A stretch of DNA of 64,000 bases from contig NC_086357.1 of assembly GCF_036324505.1 (NCBI RefSeq), positions 22,083,293 to 22,147,292 on the forward strand, read 5' to 3'. Below are positions 36,901 to 46,740 of the stretch, piece after piece. Position numbers and translations under genes: made by a program. How positions within the stretch are numbered: position 1 is the stretch's first letter; each line of letters opens with the position of its first letter. The DNA is from Eleginops maclovinus (Eukaryota > Chordata > Actinopteri > Perciformes > Eleginopidae). The notes beneath the pieces were generated by a model. That model worked only from the letters and a program-made list of their open reading frames with translations, did not search any database and was not told the DNA's origin.

Positions 36901-38721
36901 CTGTTGCTGTAAGGCAGCAAGACTAACTCGTGAGCCGCCATCCCCACTTATAATTATACCCTATTTCACCTAATTTCATTTTAAGTTTCTTTTCTATTCT
37001 CATTTAATCTTTCATACTTTATTCTTCTTATCATCTGTACTGCTTGACCCAGCCGCCCTGCCATTCTTCCGCTCTTAATGGGCTTACCCCTGTGGACACC
37101 AGCCAATCAAGATGCCCATTCAGCTGTCAAACCACTACCCCCTGTTGAGATATGGATAGAAAAGAGCTAGAGATCAGCATGACCTGTACAAGGACTTTGC
37201 TAGAGCAGTACAAACTATGCCAATATAATTATGAATTTAACCCTTAGTATACTGTGCAGTCTGCAGTCTACATTGCCTCACTCACAACCTCTGGAACGCT
37301 AGAGAACAAAAAACGTTCTGCTGTTAAACTTAAGTCATTTTATTGTTGCACATACGGCGGCACAAATAGGATTTGGTGCAACACGGAACCTGTTTTTGTC
37401 AGCGAGATCTTTTATTCGGCCAGGTTTTTATCAGAAAATTAGATAGAGTGTGAATGTTGTAGAGCCACAAAGAGAAATGCAACATCCAGGGAGGAATGTT
37501 TACTTTAAATTAAATGTAGCCGCCGACAGAGAGGAAAAACCTTTCAAACGTAGAGGAGTACAAGTATAAAGTAGCATATAATATGAATACTAAAGTAAAG
37601 TAGGGCTTGAGTACTTGTACTGAGTAAATGCACATGGTTGCTTTCCACCCCTGTCATCTGTCTCGGCTGCCCCCCGTCCTCGCAGCAGGGAAACTTGAAT
37701 CGTTTTGACATCCATCTTTCCCCTCTCCTCCAAACCACCGCAGTGAGAGCGCTTTGGCTTCAAACCCCCTTAGATATAATTCCACAACAATTTCCTTAAG
37801 CGCTGGCTGGGGAATGGGCTCTTTGCTGCATGTCAAGGGAATTGATGTCTTCAAAAAAGTTTTGGGCTGTCTTAAAAAGCGCCTGCAAGATACCAACACT
37901 ACAGCACCGGGAGTTACGGTAGGGGCCTGCAGTACATCCATAGGACAGAATGCTTTAAATTAACAAAATAATAATGAGGACGGTGGCAGAATTGAAATCC
38001 TGGCTTTGAAATATAGAGGAGTTCACTTGATGTTTTTTCAGTAAAAGAGTGCTGAGCAAGAGTTTGTGATGGCAAACTCAGCATAAAAAAATGTGGATTA
38101 CAATTACCTTAAAAGAAGAAGGATGTGCATACCACATAACTTGAGAGTCTTGGTTTTGTATCTGGCCTTTGGATTTCATTACATATTAACCTTAAATATA
38201 TATATGCAAATCTGCCCTGTCTGTCTTCAAACAAAGATTATGTATAAAACAACCCAAGGTTTGAAAATACTTCAATCAATGAGAGTCGGCTGCAGCAAAA
38301 CAATTACATTCTCCGGAAATGATTCACTCATCTTCTGCCATACATCTTAATTATGACAGACATCCATCAATCAAGCGTATTTGACATACATTGGCTTTAC
38401 TATTTTTCCCCGCCTGCTGCCGGCTAGCACATCCAACAGAAAAATGTGTGTAATTATGTGCCATTTGACCTATATCTGGGACATATGTCACATACATTTC
38501 CCGTACCCCAGCTGACTTAGACACGTACACACACTGTCACTTCCTCCGTCAGTGACCTAAATAATGCTGACAACTGAATCATGGCTACCTACCTTTGCTG
38601 TTTCCATCAGGACCTCTTAGCACCGTGCACTCCTCGATGACTCCGTAGGGTTCGAAGAGGCGGTACACATCCTCCTCGGTCTGCTGTTTGTTCAGCATCC
38701 CAACAAACAACTTCCTGTCTT
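9301..38721 (-). CDS. celf5: CELF5-like RNA-binding protein, 3' part of gene (8 exons)
   Basis: Partial coding sequence, complement of the join 9301-9428, 11671-11814, 12978-13064, 13365-13577, 21348-21492, 28927-29073, 35846-35925, 38593-38721. Every intron is GT-AG and the phases join to 356 codons plus stop. Counting from the Asp of the first complete codon, RRM2 spans about residues 3-82 (RNP2 LFVGML 4-9, RNP1 KGCAFVKF 42-49). A low-complexity linker runs to about 267, and RRM3 follows (RNP2 LFIYHL 273-278, RNP1 KCFGFVSF 312-319). The protein ends [10 protein letters not shown], close to the family ending. CELF proteins bind UG-rich RNA and control alternative splicing, stability and translation, largely in neurons for CELF3-6. 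The linker ([52 protein letters not shown]) resembles CELF5 more than CELF3, 4 or 6; I judged this from memory of the family. RRM1 and the start codon are not in the window. An a or b teleost paralogue cannot be assigned. Confidence 0.93.
9429..11670 (-). other. celf5: celf5 intron before the last coding exon (2242 bp)
   Basis: GT-AG intron between the two RRM3 exons. No nested gene, clear transposon or long repeat was seen. A short C-run lies near 10832. Confidence 0.85.
11671..11814 (-). CDS. celf5: celf5 exon: RRM3 N-terminal part (144 nt)
   Basis: Encodes [20 protein letters not shown], then [20 protein letters not shown] and TNQSKCF(G), the RNP2 strand, first helix and middle strands of RRM3, nearly invariant across the family. 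The acceptor gctcag|GTCCG follows a CU-rich tract and the donor is TTCG|GTGAGT. It is 144 nt, frame-neutral if skipped, but skipping would remove most of RRM3. Confidence 0.94.
11815..12977 (-). other. celf5: celf5 intron between the 87-nt and 144-nt exons (1163 bp)
   Basis: It carries a 71-bp tandem repeat at its 5' end (12784-12977) and a CU-rich tract (11817-11866 on the complementary strand) before the acceptor. The middle is AT-rich with no recognisable element. Confidence 0.88.
11817..11866 (-). promoter_or_regulatory. celf5: CU-rich polypyrimidine tract before RRM3 exon
   Basis: In the transcript this is an almost pure UC repeat of about 45 nt ending just upstream of the acceptor of the 144-nt exon. 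It contains many UCUCU motifs of the type bound by PTBP1/PTBP2. A regulatory role is inferred. Confidence 0.55.
12784..12996. repeat. Decayed 71-bp tandem repeat, about three copies
   Basis: Copies start with gaatgagatgtg at 12784, gaatgagatgtg at 12855 and ggatgagatgtg at 12926, exactly 71 bp apart. The core reads (G/T)AAAGT.ATATT then a pyrimidine-rich part. The third copy runs over the exon boundary at 12977/12978, so the real 5' splice site of the 87-nt exon lies in repeat-related sequence. Confidence 0.8.
12978..13064 (-). CDS. celf5: celf5 exon: Pro/Gln-rich linker end (87 nt)
   Basis: Encodes [20 protein letters not shown], then IQQQQQREG. The QREG motif just before RRM3 is a CELF hallmark, and the CAG/CTG run encodes five Gln. 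The acceptor tgtag|CAATC follows a long CU-rich tract, and the donor is GAAG|GTGAGG. It is 87 nt with phase 1 on both ends, so a frame-neutral cassette is possible. The donor lies in the last copy of a 71-bp tandem repeat (12784-12996). Confidence 0.91.
13067..13131 (-). promoter_or_regulatory. celf5: CU-rich polypyrimidine tract before the 87-nt exon
   Basis: Purine-only GA repeat on the plus strand, hence a long UC-rich tract in the transcript directly before the acceptor tgtag. Multiple UCUCU motifs suggest PTB-type control. The role is inferred. Confidence 0.55.
13365..13577 (-). CDS. celf5: celf5 exon: linker with NGF-type repeats (213 nt)
   Basis: Encodes (G)[19 protein letters not shown], then [20 protein letters not shown] and [20 protein letters not shown], ending VQQYT(A). 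The same ordered motifs (NGF.G, PNGHPA.E, NGL.PY..QSP, QQYT) occur in other CELF4/5/6 linkers. The acceptor is ccctgcag|GCCTC and the donor is ACAG|GTGAGG. Length is 213 nt with phase 1 at both ends, so it could be skipped without a frame change. Confidence 0.92.
13701..13837. repeat. Foldback (hairpin) element, about 60-bp arms
   Basis: The left arm 13701-13760 pairs with the right arm 13777-13837 around a 16-nt loop. The shared core reads gtcaacagatttcacataac on the left, with its inverse on the right. It looks like a small palindromic MITE. It sits about 124 nt upstream of the 213-nt exon's acceptor in the celf5 transcript. Confidence 0.85.
14571..14701. repeat. 14-bp inverted repeat with 103-bp spacer
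   Basis: ggaccacctctcaa at 14571-14584 is the exact inverse of ttgagaggtggtcc at 14688-14701. Function unknown. It may be the ends of a short element, but no target duplication was found. Confidence 0.5.
16920..17480 (+). mobile_element. Possible LINE reverse-transcriptase relic
   Basis: The plus strand contains a frame reading [11 protein letters not shown] near 16940-16975, matching the YADD catalytic box of LINE-type reverse transcriptases. Surrounding frames are broken by stops and no other RT block is certain. If real, it is an old fragment. Chance remains possible for a single short motif. Confidence 0.3.
19744..19780. repeat. (CA)n microsatellite
   Basis: About 18 CA units with two CG interruptions, read as UG-rich in the celf5 transcript. 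Confidence 0.95.
21246..21294 (-). promoter_or_regulatory. celf5: UG-repeat and G-run downstream of the 145-nt exon donor
   Basis: In the transcript a (UG)n tract (21280-21294), then 13 G (21266-21278), then UGUGUG and GGGUGGGUGGG (21246-21258) lie about 54-102 nt after the exon end at 21348. UG repeats are preferred CELF sites, and intronic G-runs can form G-quadruplexes or bind hnRNP H. The role is inferred. Confidence 0.5.
21348..21492 (-). CDS. celf5: celf5 exon: Gln/Ala-rich linker (145 nt)
   Basis: Encodes [19 protein letters not shown], then a segment ending MTPMS(G), part of the divergent linker between RRM2 and RRM3 that acts in splicing activation in CELF proteins. The acceptor is cttcttcag|CTCATG and the donor is TCGG|GTGAGT. 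It begins in phase 0 and ends after one base of a Gly codon, so skipping would break the frame. The intron just downstream of the donor has a UG-repeat and a 13-nt G-run. Confidence 0.92.
22880..23130. promoter_or_regulatory. Candidate intronic enhancer with two octamer motifs
   Basis: POU-type octamers ATTTGCAT occur at 22932-22939 and 23090-23097, with CCAATTATTTTCC and TATTAATG nearby in non-repetitive sequence without coding frames. Conservation is assumed, not shown. Confidence 0.35.
27664..28216. mobile_element. hAT-like nonautonomous element, 537 bp
   Basis: The element is 27672-28208, flanked by near-identical 8-bp duplications gcctatat (27664-27671) and gcctgtat (28209-28216). Ends are caggggtatccaaa and tttggcccccctg, an imperfect inverted repeat. 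Phrases such as ccaaacttttttcgctgagg and ggctgcatttggcccccc are typical of a widespread fish hAT family. No transposase coding remains. Confidence 0.85.
28927..29073 (-). CDS. celf5: celf5 exon: end of RRM2 and start of linker (147 nt)
   Basis: Starts [20 protein letters not shown], the last strand of RRM2, then [20 protein letters not shown] and SYAHA of the linker. The acceptor is ccctcag|GGTGC and the donor is GCG|GTGAGT, phase 0 on both sides, 49 codons. The ADTDKER segment is near-invariant in CELF proteins, and the MVGQ(F/L)GI segment favours CELF5 among CELF3-6. Confidence 0.93.
30550..30715. repeat. Decayed short tandem repeat (GACT/TGGC units)
   Basis: Repeated variants of gactaactggc, gactagatggc, taactggctgac, gactgacaagccggctgac and gattgactaaat over about 165 bp suggest an old minisatellite of about 12-20 bp units. 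Confidence 0.5.
33226..33364. repeat. Long (GT)n microsatellite
   Basis: About 43 perfect GT units (33226-33312) followed by imperfect TG/TC/CG units. It is CA-rich in the celf5 transcript. Confidence 0.98.
33864..33906. repeat. (TG)n microsatellite
   Basis: About 20 TG units with one TA interruption. Confidence 0.96.
35846..35925 (-). CDS. celf5: celf5 exon: second half of RRM2 (80 nt)
   Basis: Encodes (G)[26 protein letters not shown], including the RNP1 strand of RRM2 with its aromatic RNA-contact residues. The acceptor is ccag|GTTGC and the donor is CCA|GTGAGT. The 80-nt length is the CELF-family size and is not divisible by three, so skipping would shift the frame and expose the mRNA to nonsense-mediated decay. 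The flanking introns hold UGCAUG motifs on both sides and a UG-rich acceptor region (see findings). Confidence 0.93.
35926..38592 (-). other. celf5: celf5 intron inside RRM2 (2667 bp)
   Basis: GT-AG intron splitting the RRM2 Gly codon before the RNP1 strand. It contains a fragment of the fish repeat described at 57566 (37551-37653). The region before the acceptor is UG-rich. Confidence 0.88.
37551..37653. mobile_element. Fragment of fish hAT-like repeat (same family as 57566-58040)
   Basis: Motifs gagtacaagt, taaagtagc, cttgagtacttgtactgagtaaa and the end ttccacccctg match the family style. The left end is not recognisable, so it is a truncated or diverged copy. Confidence 0.6.
38593..38721 (-). 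CDS. celf5: celf5 exon: first half of RRM2 (129 nt)
   Basis: Leftmost exon of the transcript visible here. The reverse complement reads (E)[19 protein letters not shown] and continues to GPDGNSK(G), the RNP2 strand and first helix of RRM2. The acceptor is ttgttccag and the donor is G|GTAGGT. The exon starts with two bases of a split codon and ends after one base of the Gly codon completed by the next exon. It is 129 nt, the usual CELF exon without the short N-terminal extension produced by alternative acceptors in some CELF4 isoforms. The split first codon shows that an upstream coding exon must exist, but none was found in 38722-64000. Confidence 0.93.
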
Positions 38722-41700
38722 CTGGAACAAAACAAGACAAAGAGACATACAGGTTAAATTATAACTTTGACCTCAATTACTAAACCAATTTGAGAACATA
38801 CAGAAGTGAAACGTCGTCATTGTTCTTTTGAGTTTGATTTAGAGCTAGTGTCTTTTTTTTTTTTGGACGGGAGCAAACACATATAGCTTTGTTCTATTCC
38901 ACGCTGCCTGGGCTCGAGTCGCATTGCATTATCTCTCTTCCAAGACTGATCATTTTAATCTCTAGTATAACTGGGTTTAGTCCCACACGGGCACAGAGTA
39001 TACTGTAGCTGCTGGGGGTAAGTGAGTGGTCAGGGGCTGGGGGAAGAGCAATGGGAAAACTAATGAAGTGATTTCACACACAACACGCACACACACAAAG
39101 ACCCAAGACAATGAGCAAGTCTTTGGTCCTTTAAAAGCACCAGGGGCTCCAGGCTCCAGCCTCCTACACACCACACTGTGAGGCTGGAAACTGACGCTCT
39201 CTCTCTCTCTCTTTTCTGCTTCCCTTTTTCTCTCGCTGATTCCACATTTTTCAACCACATTCTTTTTCAACTCCCTCCCTCCCTTCCTCTCTTTATCACT
39301 CTCTTACTCTACTAATTGCTGCTGATCCAGTGTTTTTTGTGTAGCCAGAGAAATATTTCAGTGTGCTCTTCAGTGAACAATGGCGTGTCTCTCCTCCGAG
39401 CGTCGGAGGCTGGGAGACATGCCATGAATAACACTGAATTTTCAATAGATAGCCTGTATGCTATTGAGTTCTGTTAAATGCTGTGGGATCTGATCTTTAC
39501 CTTGACCTGACACACTGTGTTTACTGATGTACTCCGGCCTTGTATGATTAATGCTGCAGTGCAACGAGTCTCTGCTGGCGGCAGAAGCACTAAAACATTC
39601 CCTTTATACAGATTGTTTCTCCAACTCTGACCTGTGAAGCCACAGTGGAAACGCTGAGTTAGAAACAAAACTAGCGGCTGCTGCTGTGAAGCGGTTGAGA
39701 GCGGCAAAAATCCCTGTTAGAGGTACTGCACAGAGTCAGGGTGACGACTACTGAGTGTGTCGTGCTGTGGTCGTCCCCTGACCCAGACACAAGGCGATAC
39801 CCACATTCCTGCAACGGGCACGGAGGAGAGTGCCTGGGATTCACTGCCCGGCTAGGGTTTTGGCACTCAGCACCACCAATGATGCACCTTTAAAATAATC
39901 ACCCGTGTCAGCGCGTTGTCTAGGGAGGGGCATCCCTGGTGCTGACTCCTTATTGCAAGTGGCAGGATCAGAGGCTATGTATCAAAATGGAAGTGATGCA
40001 ATGTGACATCTGTCAGGGTGGATTGGAGAGCATTTATCTGCAAAAAAAGAAAGCCCTGAACTGGAAAATGAAAGGCCAAGATGGTCCTTCCTTTCGCTGG
40101 AGGGAGAATATAAATTCTGAGGTTGGATGCGGAGAGATGAGTCGAGGGAGGGAAGGGGGGGGCTGGACTGCACACATTTCCATGAATGCCGCTCAGACCA
40201 CATCTCATATACCCTTCTGTTTATAGATGGAGAGCCACACGCAGCACACAGAAGTCGCCATGCAGCCGCAGTCGCCCTTTGTTCCCGCTACTTCAACTCC
40301 TTTCTTCGAGTAGATGATGTGGTTCTGACAAGTTTTGAATTAATGCATGACCCCATCAATTTCATATGAGCCGCACTCTGAAGATCATACTCCGAACAGC
40401 GCATATGTGGCACGTCTTAAAATACGACACCACATCCATCCTTCAGCGGAAAGATTACTAACTGGCACGTCTCCTCCTGCTAGGAGGAATAATATTTATA
40501 AGACTCTGAGTACAGCGGGATCATCGGCCACTATATATCACATCCCTATGTAATACTGGCGAGCTACATAAAAGCCTTACACAGGGAAGTCAGTCAGCTG
40601 GCTTTCTGCATGACATCTGAAATAGATACGAATCTGAGCAAGAATTATGTGACTTTATTTTCCATCAGGTGCATTTCGTAACAGTTCGTCATCTGTGGGC
40701 TAAAGAGAGATGGAGTGTGTGTTCTGCAAAGTGACTGCGCTTTGAAAACACGCTAACAACACATGAAAACAGATCATGGAGGAGATCTGTTCCACCGTCT
40801 AGGATTCTGCTGTGGCGGCTCTGAACTAAAATGCCACCTTGGGAATTCAGGTGTTGTGTTCATCGCCAATGGAAACATTATCTCATTTATCTACAACACT
40901 GCAGCACAGGCAGAGAGCAAACAGACGTACAGAGAGTGCAAAACACCTACAGTCATTTACACACATCTGAAGTGGGGGGGGGGGACAAAAAGGAGCAAAA
41001 GAGAGAGAGAGAGAGAAAAAAAAATGACATGCACAACAGGGATCCCCTTTCACATCCTTACAGAGGATTACGGATCCCCTACCATGACCACACACAGCAT
41101 GTCCTACTGTTAGCTATCTCCAACTACTAATTGATTCCTTTACAGCAGGTAATGTGTATAAAAGTGTTAGTCTAAATTGTGTTTTTCATTAAAATAAAGA
41201 AAGATGTAGAGTTTTATAGAGGATTGCAAAGCTAACAGCTATCAATTCTAACTTCCATCCATTGACAACTGCGACACAAATCTCAAACCATCTCATTTTT
41301 GGTCAAAATGTTATCAGATTTACATTATGCTGCTGTTACCTACGTTTTCAGATTCCTTACATTTAAGCTTAACCACAGCGACTGCAGATACTAAGACTTC
41401 ACAGCGCTCAACTGAATTCAGTCTAGCCCAAGAGCATTTATCCTCCACCTGCAATTCAATCTCACATCTTTACATTCATCTCTCTGCCCAGTGACATACT
41501 CCATAAATGGGAACAGACCCCTAAACTAGGTACACAAATCCCCTCACTGAAATATCTACAGCTACATATATAATCAGAATATGCAGGTATACGGACCCTT
41601 TTCTTGAAACACTGTGTAATAATCACCATCATCATCATCATTTGTTATAATGAGTCAACACCGTGCATTACGTCATTATGTCACTAAGTTCTGAAGTTGC

Positions 41701-41787
41701 TGCTCGTATTTTTTTAGCCATGGATGTGTACTTACTTACCGACTTTATTCTAGAATAACTAATGTGTGCTTTTCTTCTATATTCGAA

Positions 41788-42021
41788 TAAAGGTCCGGGA
41801 AAAAAATGAAGAGACCACTCCAAATTGTTCTTAAATATCTACATGTATGGCATTCAATTCAGTGTCTGTTGAATTCCAACACAGAGAAATGTTGGCAGCA
41901 GTTTAAAGAATGCAATAAAAAAAAGAATACTCATAATTTAACTCAAAGACATACCAATAAATAGTAAAACCAGAGAAACTAATAACGCTGCAGTGGTCCC
42001 TTCATTTTTTCCAGAGCTGTA
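41788..42021. mobile_element. Tc1/mariner-type MITE, about 230 bp
   Basis: The element 41790-42019 sits between TA dinucleotides (41788-41789, 42020-42021). The left end aaggtccgggaaaaaaatga and the right end, read inversely, cagctctggaaaaaatgaag form inverted repeats that extend through gagaccact/gggaccact. No coding capacity. This end type is common in fish genomes. Confidence 0.75.
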
Positions 42022-42114
42022 TGTTAGCTTATTCTGTGTTATTGCATACCTTTTTTTACCTGCTATGCCACTTTTGCTGTACATTAACTCTCAAGTGTAC
42101 ATTTCCCCGCTGTG

Positions 42115-42237
42115 CCGTACATAATGGCAGCCCACTGCTCCTAACACTAGGATGGGTCAAATGCAGAGACCGCATTTCGTTGTCCTAGTACTTGTACTCT
42201 GTGCAATGACAATAAAGTTGAATCTTCATCTTCTTCA
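42115..42237 (+). mobile_element. LINE-type 3' tail fragment
   Basis: The sequence aggatgggtcaaatgcagag, then cgcatttcgttgt, cttgtactctgtgcaatgac and aataaagttgaatcttcatc resembles 3' ends of fish L2/Rex-like retroposons, including the terminal short tandem motif. Family assignment is from memory. Confidence 0.5.
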
Positions 42238-43484
42238 TAAATTAAACTAAATAGATTTCTGATTCTGATAACAACAAATGACTTAACCCCCAAAAAACGT
42301 GCCTAATTGTCTCTGTGTAAAGTTGATTTAATCCTTGTACAGGGAAGCTTCTTTGTTCTGGATTATTAAACCAAAGTCCACAGTGTTTTACACGACGAAC
42401 AGGAAGTCGAGTTAAGGCTGTTTCTGATTTGAATCATGTTTTTGCCTCAGTGAGTTTAACTGTCCGTCACACGCAACCCTGCAGCATTCTGTAAAGCTGA
42501 GATGTTAAAATGTGATTAGCAGCAAACACTGTTTCTGAGTGCTCTTTTTCTCTTGTGCAGCCTTAAAAAACAGACGAGTCATCGTTCTGTTCCGGCTACT
42601 CACCTGTAGTAAATGCCTTCTACTGTATCGATGAATATCAAATAAGACAGGAAATTATGAGTTGTTTTTCAGCAGGGCCCAGAGAGCATGAACAGCATCC
42701 TAAATTAGAGCGCTATAGTGTAAACAGTGAAATGTCATCACCTAAACAATTCGGGGTCTAATAACCAGCAGCTCCTTCCCTGGGAAAGCTGTGCAGCATG
42801 CTGGCATTAATATGCATTTACAGCTCACTGGGGCAGAGTACTGTATGCAACTTCATTGTGACACTCTGCAGCTATTCTGAAATTCACCTCCCCCCCATCA
42901 TGTTGAATTTTCTCTGGGTTGCTAAACAGATGCTTGTTTAGAATAAATGCATTGGAAATTAAACTCTGGAATAATGAAATGGCAGAGTGCTGCCTGGTTA
43001 TACATACTGAAGATTACCAGCTCCACGTGGACCCTTTCTAATCAATAGAAGTTTACTGTAAGCGCATTGGCCTTGTGTGACGCCTTCGAGAGACTGCCTA
43101 AAAAGCTAATTAAATCGGTTATATTTCATATCTTAATTCCTCATGATGTAGTCTGACTATTACACATAGCAAACAATAACACTGTAATTCCCTCCCTGTC
43201 AATGTGCTCCAAATACCTTCTCCTGCTACGTAATGTTCATTTCTGCTGGAAGTTTGAAGGATATCCTGTCCACGCGGCATACAGTATGCACTTTTCTGCA
43301 GCACAGTCCAGTATCCCGGAGACTTATTACTGTACGCTCCATCATAACGAGGCAGACTGCTGAGGATTTTGAGACTGAAATGAGACCTATTGAACAGCAA
43401 TGGGACAGAGTGGGAGTTTTTTTTTTTGGAGCAACAAGAGAAAAGAAAAAAGAAAAGTAGAGAGCTAGGAGATGCAGAGAGAGA

Positions 43485-43995
43485 ATAAGTATGGGGAGGA
43501 GGGAGGTGGAGGGGGAGGCTGAATGTGTAGGAGACTGAGGACTGTAAGTTGATGTGCATACAGTCCTGCAGCCCTTGATAAGCCTGGGATGGATGAAAGA
43601 GGTGCCCCCGTTGCAGTTGGTAAACCATTGTCAGGGGTTGGAGGAAACTGAGAGTGGGGGGGAGGGGGGATGGGAATGGGGGTGATGCGGGGGGAAAGGA
43701 AGCATACCAACCGCCTTGGGTGCTCTCTGACTTTTTAAAATTTGCCTTCTCTGTCTGTCTATTTCTCAATCGTTGCAACAGCGAACAGGGAGTGCAGGGT
43801 GCAGGGAGGGAGGGAGGGAGAGAGATATTATGAGGGTGCAAGGGAGAGAAAAAGCACTTGTCAGAAGGATGGGGGGGGTTGCTATGACAACTACTTATAC
43901 AGCGAGCTGTCAGTCATGTTTCATTGGAGTTTGGAGAGGAATGGAGGGAGGAGAGGAGGGAGGGAAGGAGGGGTGGGAGAAGGGTCATTTCTCCA
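43485..43995. repeat. Purine-rich (GGA)n-like region
   Basis: Plus-strand runs of ggagg, gggagg and gagagaga interrupted by unique sequence. It reads as a polypyrimidine in the celf5 transcript. The low complexity produces a long but meaningless minus-strand open frame (43119-43841). Confidence 0.6.
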
Positions 43996-45191
43996 TCTGT
44001 CTCCTGAGCCCCAGAGTAAATTTGTCAGGCTTTGAGATAAAGACAAATTATGAACAATATTAGCTGGCTGATAAAAAAAGGAACAATAATGAATGGATAA
44101 ATATATTAAAACCAAATGAGATAGCATCCAGGCAGAAACAGGGGCCCTGAAAAGCCATCCAGGTTTTCTCATTTGGAGGGGAAGATAAGCGCCGTGAGGA
44201 GGGGAAGGATCCACCGTATTAGAGCTATAGCTACCGTAGCGTACTTCCTTGTCAAAAGGAAGAAAGAAAGAATCGAAATCACTTTGTAGCCGGAATACCA
44301 AACATTGTGGCTTCCTCTCTCTCCTTCACAAGCCTATTATACTCCTCCAATGAGCAGGGTGCCACACAATAACAGTGTCAGCATGTGTTCAAGCATAAAA
44401 ACACAGGCAGAATGGAATGAAATTAATTAACCCTAAGAGATCACAATGCTTAGCCAGTGGAATTTAATCCAATTTATTACATATAGGGATCTAACCGGAG
44501 CTGTGTTTGTTAATGAGAGGCTGAATGGATGTGTGTTTGTGTTATGTGTGTGTCCATACAGAAGTGTGTGTTTGCCCTCTTGTGTATAGGTGCGCTAAGG
44601 GCATCCTTTCCGTGCAGCGGTAGGCGTGGGACAGACCAACAAGGGAGGGACTCTGAGGGTTGGCACAGCCTTAGGGTGAGAGAACCCTGCCAAATTAACT
44701 CCTGAATAATGAGCCTTTTATGTGTCAGTGGCGAGAGCACAGCCGTGTATTTTGTCACTGCCACTTGAGACAGAACTGAGATTGTTCGATCCAGCAGCAC
44801 ACTTTGAACAGAGAAAGAAATGCAGGCTGATAGAAGAGTTTGTTTACCAATTCCTAAAGTAAATTAGCACTCCGGTGTGTATGTGTTGTATTTGCAGCTG
44901 TCTTTTGAAGTTTGCATACTAACCCACAGAGTTGACAGTGCACCCTGTAAGGCCTACCATGCACCGGCCCTAATGAGGTACCTTATTAACGCTGTTTCCT
45001 CACAACTTCGAGATGTTGCTTGGAAACAGCGTTGAAAAGAAAAACAATACTGTAGATCTAACCAAAAGGCCACGGGCAATTTCAACAAACGAGCAATGCA
45101 ATATGGACCTCTGTTGAACAAACCTTAAACACAAAATGCAAACAGAACTATAAAGACTGATCCAACACTCATATATGAATATATATATATA

Positions 45192-46740
45192 CAGTGGGGC
45201 AAAAAAGTATTTAGTCAGCCACCAATTGTGCAAGTTCTCCCATTTAAAAAGATGAGAGATGCCTGTAATTTTCACCCTAGGTACACTTCAACTATGAGAG
45301 ACAGAATGGGGGAAACAATCCAGGAAATCACATTGTAGGATTTTTAATGAATTAATTGGTAAATTCCTCGGTAAAATAAGTATTTGGTCACCTACAAACA
45401 AGCAAGATTTCTGGCTCTCACAGACCTGTAACTTCTTCTTTAAGAGGCTCCTCTGTCCTCCACTCGTTACCTGTATTAATGGCACCTTTTTGAACTCGTT
45501 ATCAGTATAAAAGACACCTGTCCACAACCTCAAACAGTCATACTCCAAACTCCACTATGGCCAAGACCAAAGAGCTGTCAAAGGAGACCAGAGACTAAAT
45601 TGTAGACCTGCACCAGGCTGGGAAAACTGAATCTGCAATAGGTAAGCAGCTTGGTGTGAAGAAATCAACTGTGGGGGCAATTATTAGAAAATGGAAGACA
45701 TACAAGACCACTGCTAATCTCCCTCGATCTGGGGCTCCACGCAAGATCTCACCCCGTGGGGTCAAAATGATCACAAGAACGGTGAGCAAAAATCCCAGAA
45801 CCACACGGGGGGACCTAGTGAATGACCTGCAGAGAGCTGGGACCAAAGTAACAGAGGCTACCATCAGTAACACACTACGCCGCCAGGGACTTAAATGAAG
45901 TTTGCTAGAGGGCATTTGGATGATCCAGAAGAGGATTGGGAGAATGTCATATGGTCAGATGAAACCAAAATAGAACTTTTTGGTAAAAACTCAACTCGTC
46001 GTGCTTGGAGGAGAAAGAATGCAGAGTTGCATCCAAAGAACACCATACCTACTGTGAAGCATGGGGGTGGAAACATCATGCTTTGGGGCTGTTTTTCTGC
46101 AAAGGGACCAGGACGACTGATCCATGTAAAGGAAAGAATGAATGGGGCCATGTATCGTGAGATTTTGAGTGAAAACCTCCTTCCATCAGCAAGGGCACTG
46201 AAGATGAAGCGTGGCTGGGTCTTTCAGCATGACAATGATCCCAAACACACCGCCAGGGCAAAGAAGGAGTGGCTTCGTAAGAAGCATTTCAAGGTCCTGG
46301 AGTGGCCTAGCCAGTCTCCAGATCTCAATCCCATAGAAAATCTTTGGAGGGAGTTGAAAGTCCGTGTTGCCCAGCGACAGCCCCAAAACATCACTGCTTT
46401 AGAGGAGATCTGCATGGAGGAATGGGCCAAAATACCAGCAACAGTGTGTGAAAACCTTGTGAAGACTTACAGAAAACGTTTGACCTCTGTCATTGCCAAC
46501 AAAGGGTATATAACAAAGTATTGAGATGAACTTTTGTTATTGACCAAATACTTATTTTCCACAATCATTTGAAAAGAAATTCTTTAAAAATCCTACAATG
46601 TGATTTTCTGGATTTTTTTCCCTCATTCTGTCTCTCATAGTTGAGGTTTACCTATGATAAAAATCACAGGCCTCTCTCATCTTTTTAAATGGGAGAACTT
46701 GCACAATTGGTGGCTGACTAAATACTTTTTTGCCCCACTG
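45192..46740 (+). mobile_element. Tc1-like DNA transposon, nearly full length (1549 bp)
   Basis: Bounded by TA on both sides in a TA-rich target. Ends start cagtggggcaaaaaagtatt with inverted repeats of roughly 200 bp (about 45192-45395 and 46540-46740) that differ at only scattered positions. Inside is one broken transposase gene. The high similarity between the ends suggests fairly recent insertion. It lies in the large celf5 intron, opposite to celf5. Confidence 0.95.
45557..46524 (+). pseudogene. Tc1-like transposase, disabled by stop and frameshift
   Basis: Tc1/mariner transposases cut and paste their element through TA targets using an N-terminal paired-like DNA-binding domain and a DD34E catalytic domain. 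Here the start is ATG at 45557. A TAA at 45596-45598 stops the frame after 13 codons. The same frame continues as the helix-turn-helix domain ([20 protein letters not shown]) to a TGA at 45896-45898. The catalytic part then continues in another frame (45895-46524, 209 residues) with Asp in WSDETK, Asp in QHDNDPKH and Glu in NPIENLW, 34 residues between the last two. A short segment between the two parts appears deleted, compared with about 340 residues for family members. It cannot make a working protein. Confidence 0.93.

Noticed and set aside
39480..39520. Possible QVK-type exon at ttaccttgacctga
   Set aside because: The surrounding reverse complement does not read PIQVKPADSES in any frame.
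43119..43841. 240-residue open frame on the minus strand
   Set aside because: It runs through a purine-rich low-complexity tract, has Pro/Ser/Phe-rich composition, no recognisable domain and no splice context linking it to celf5.
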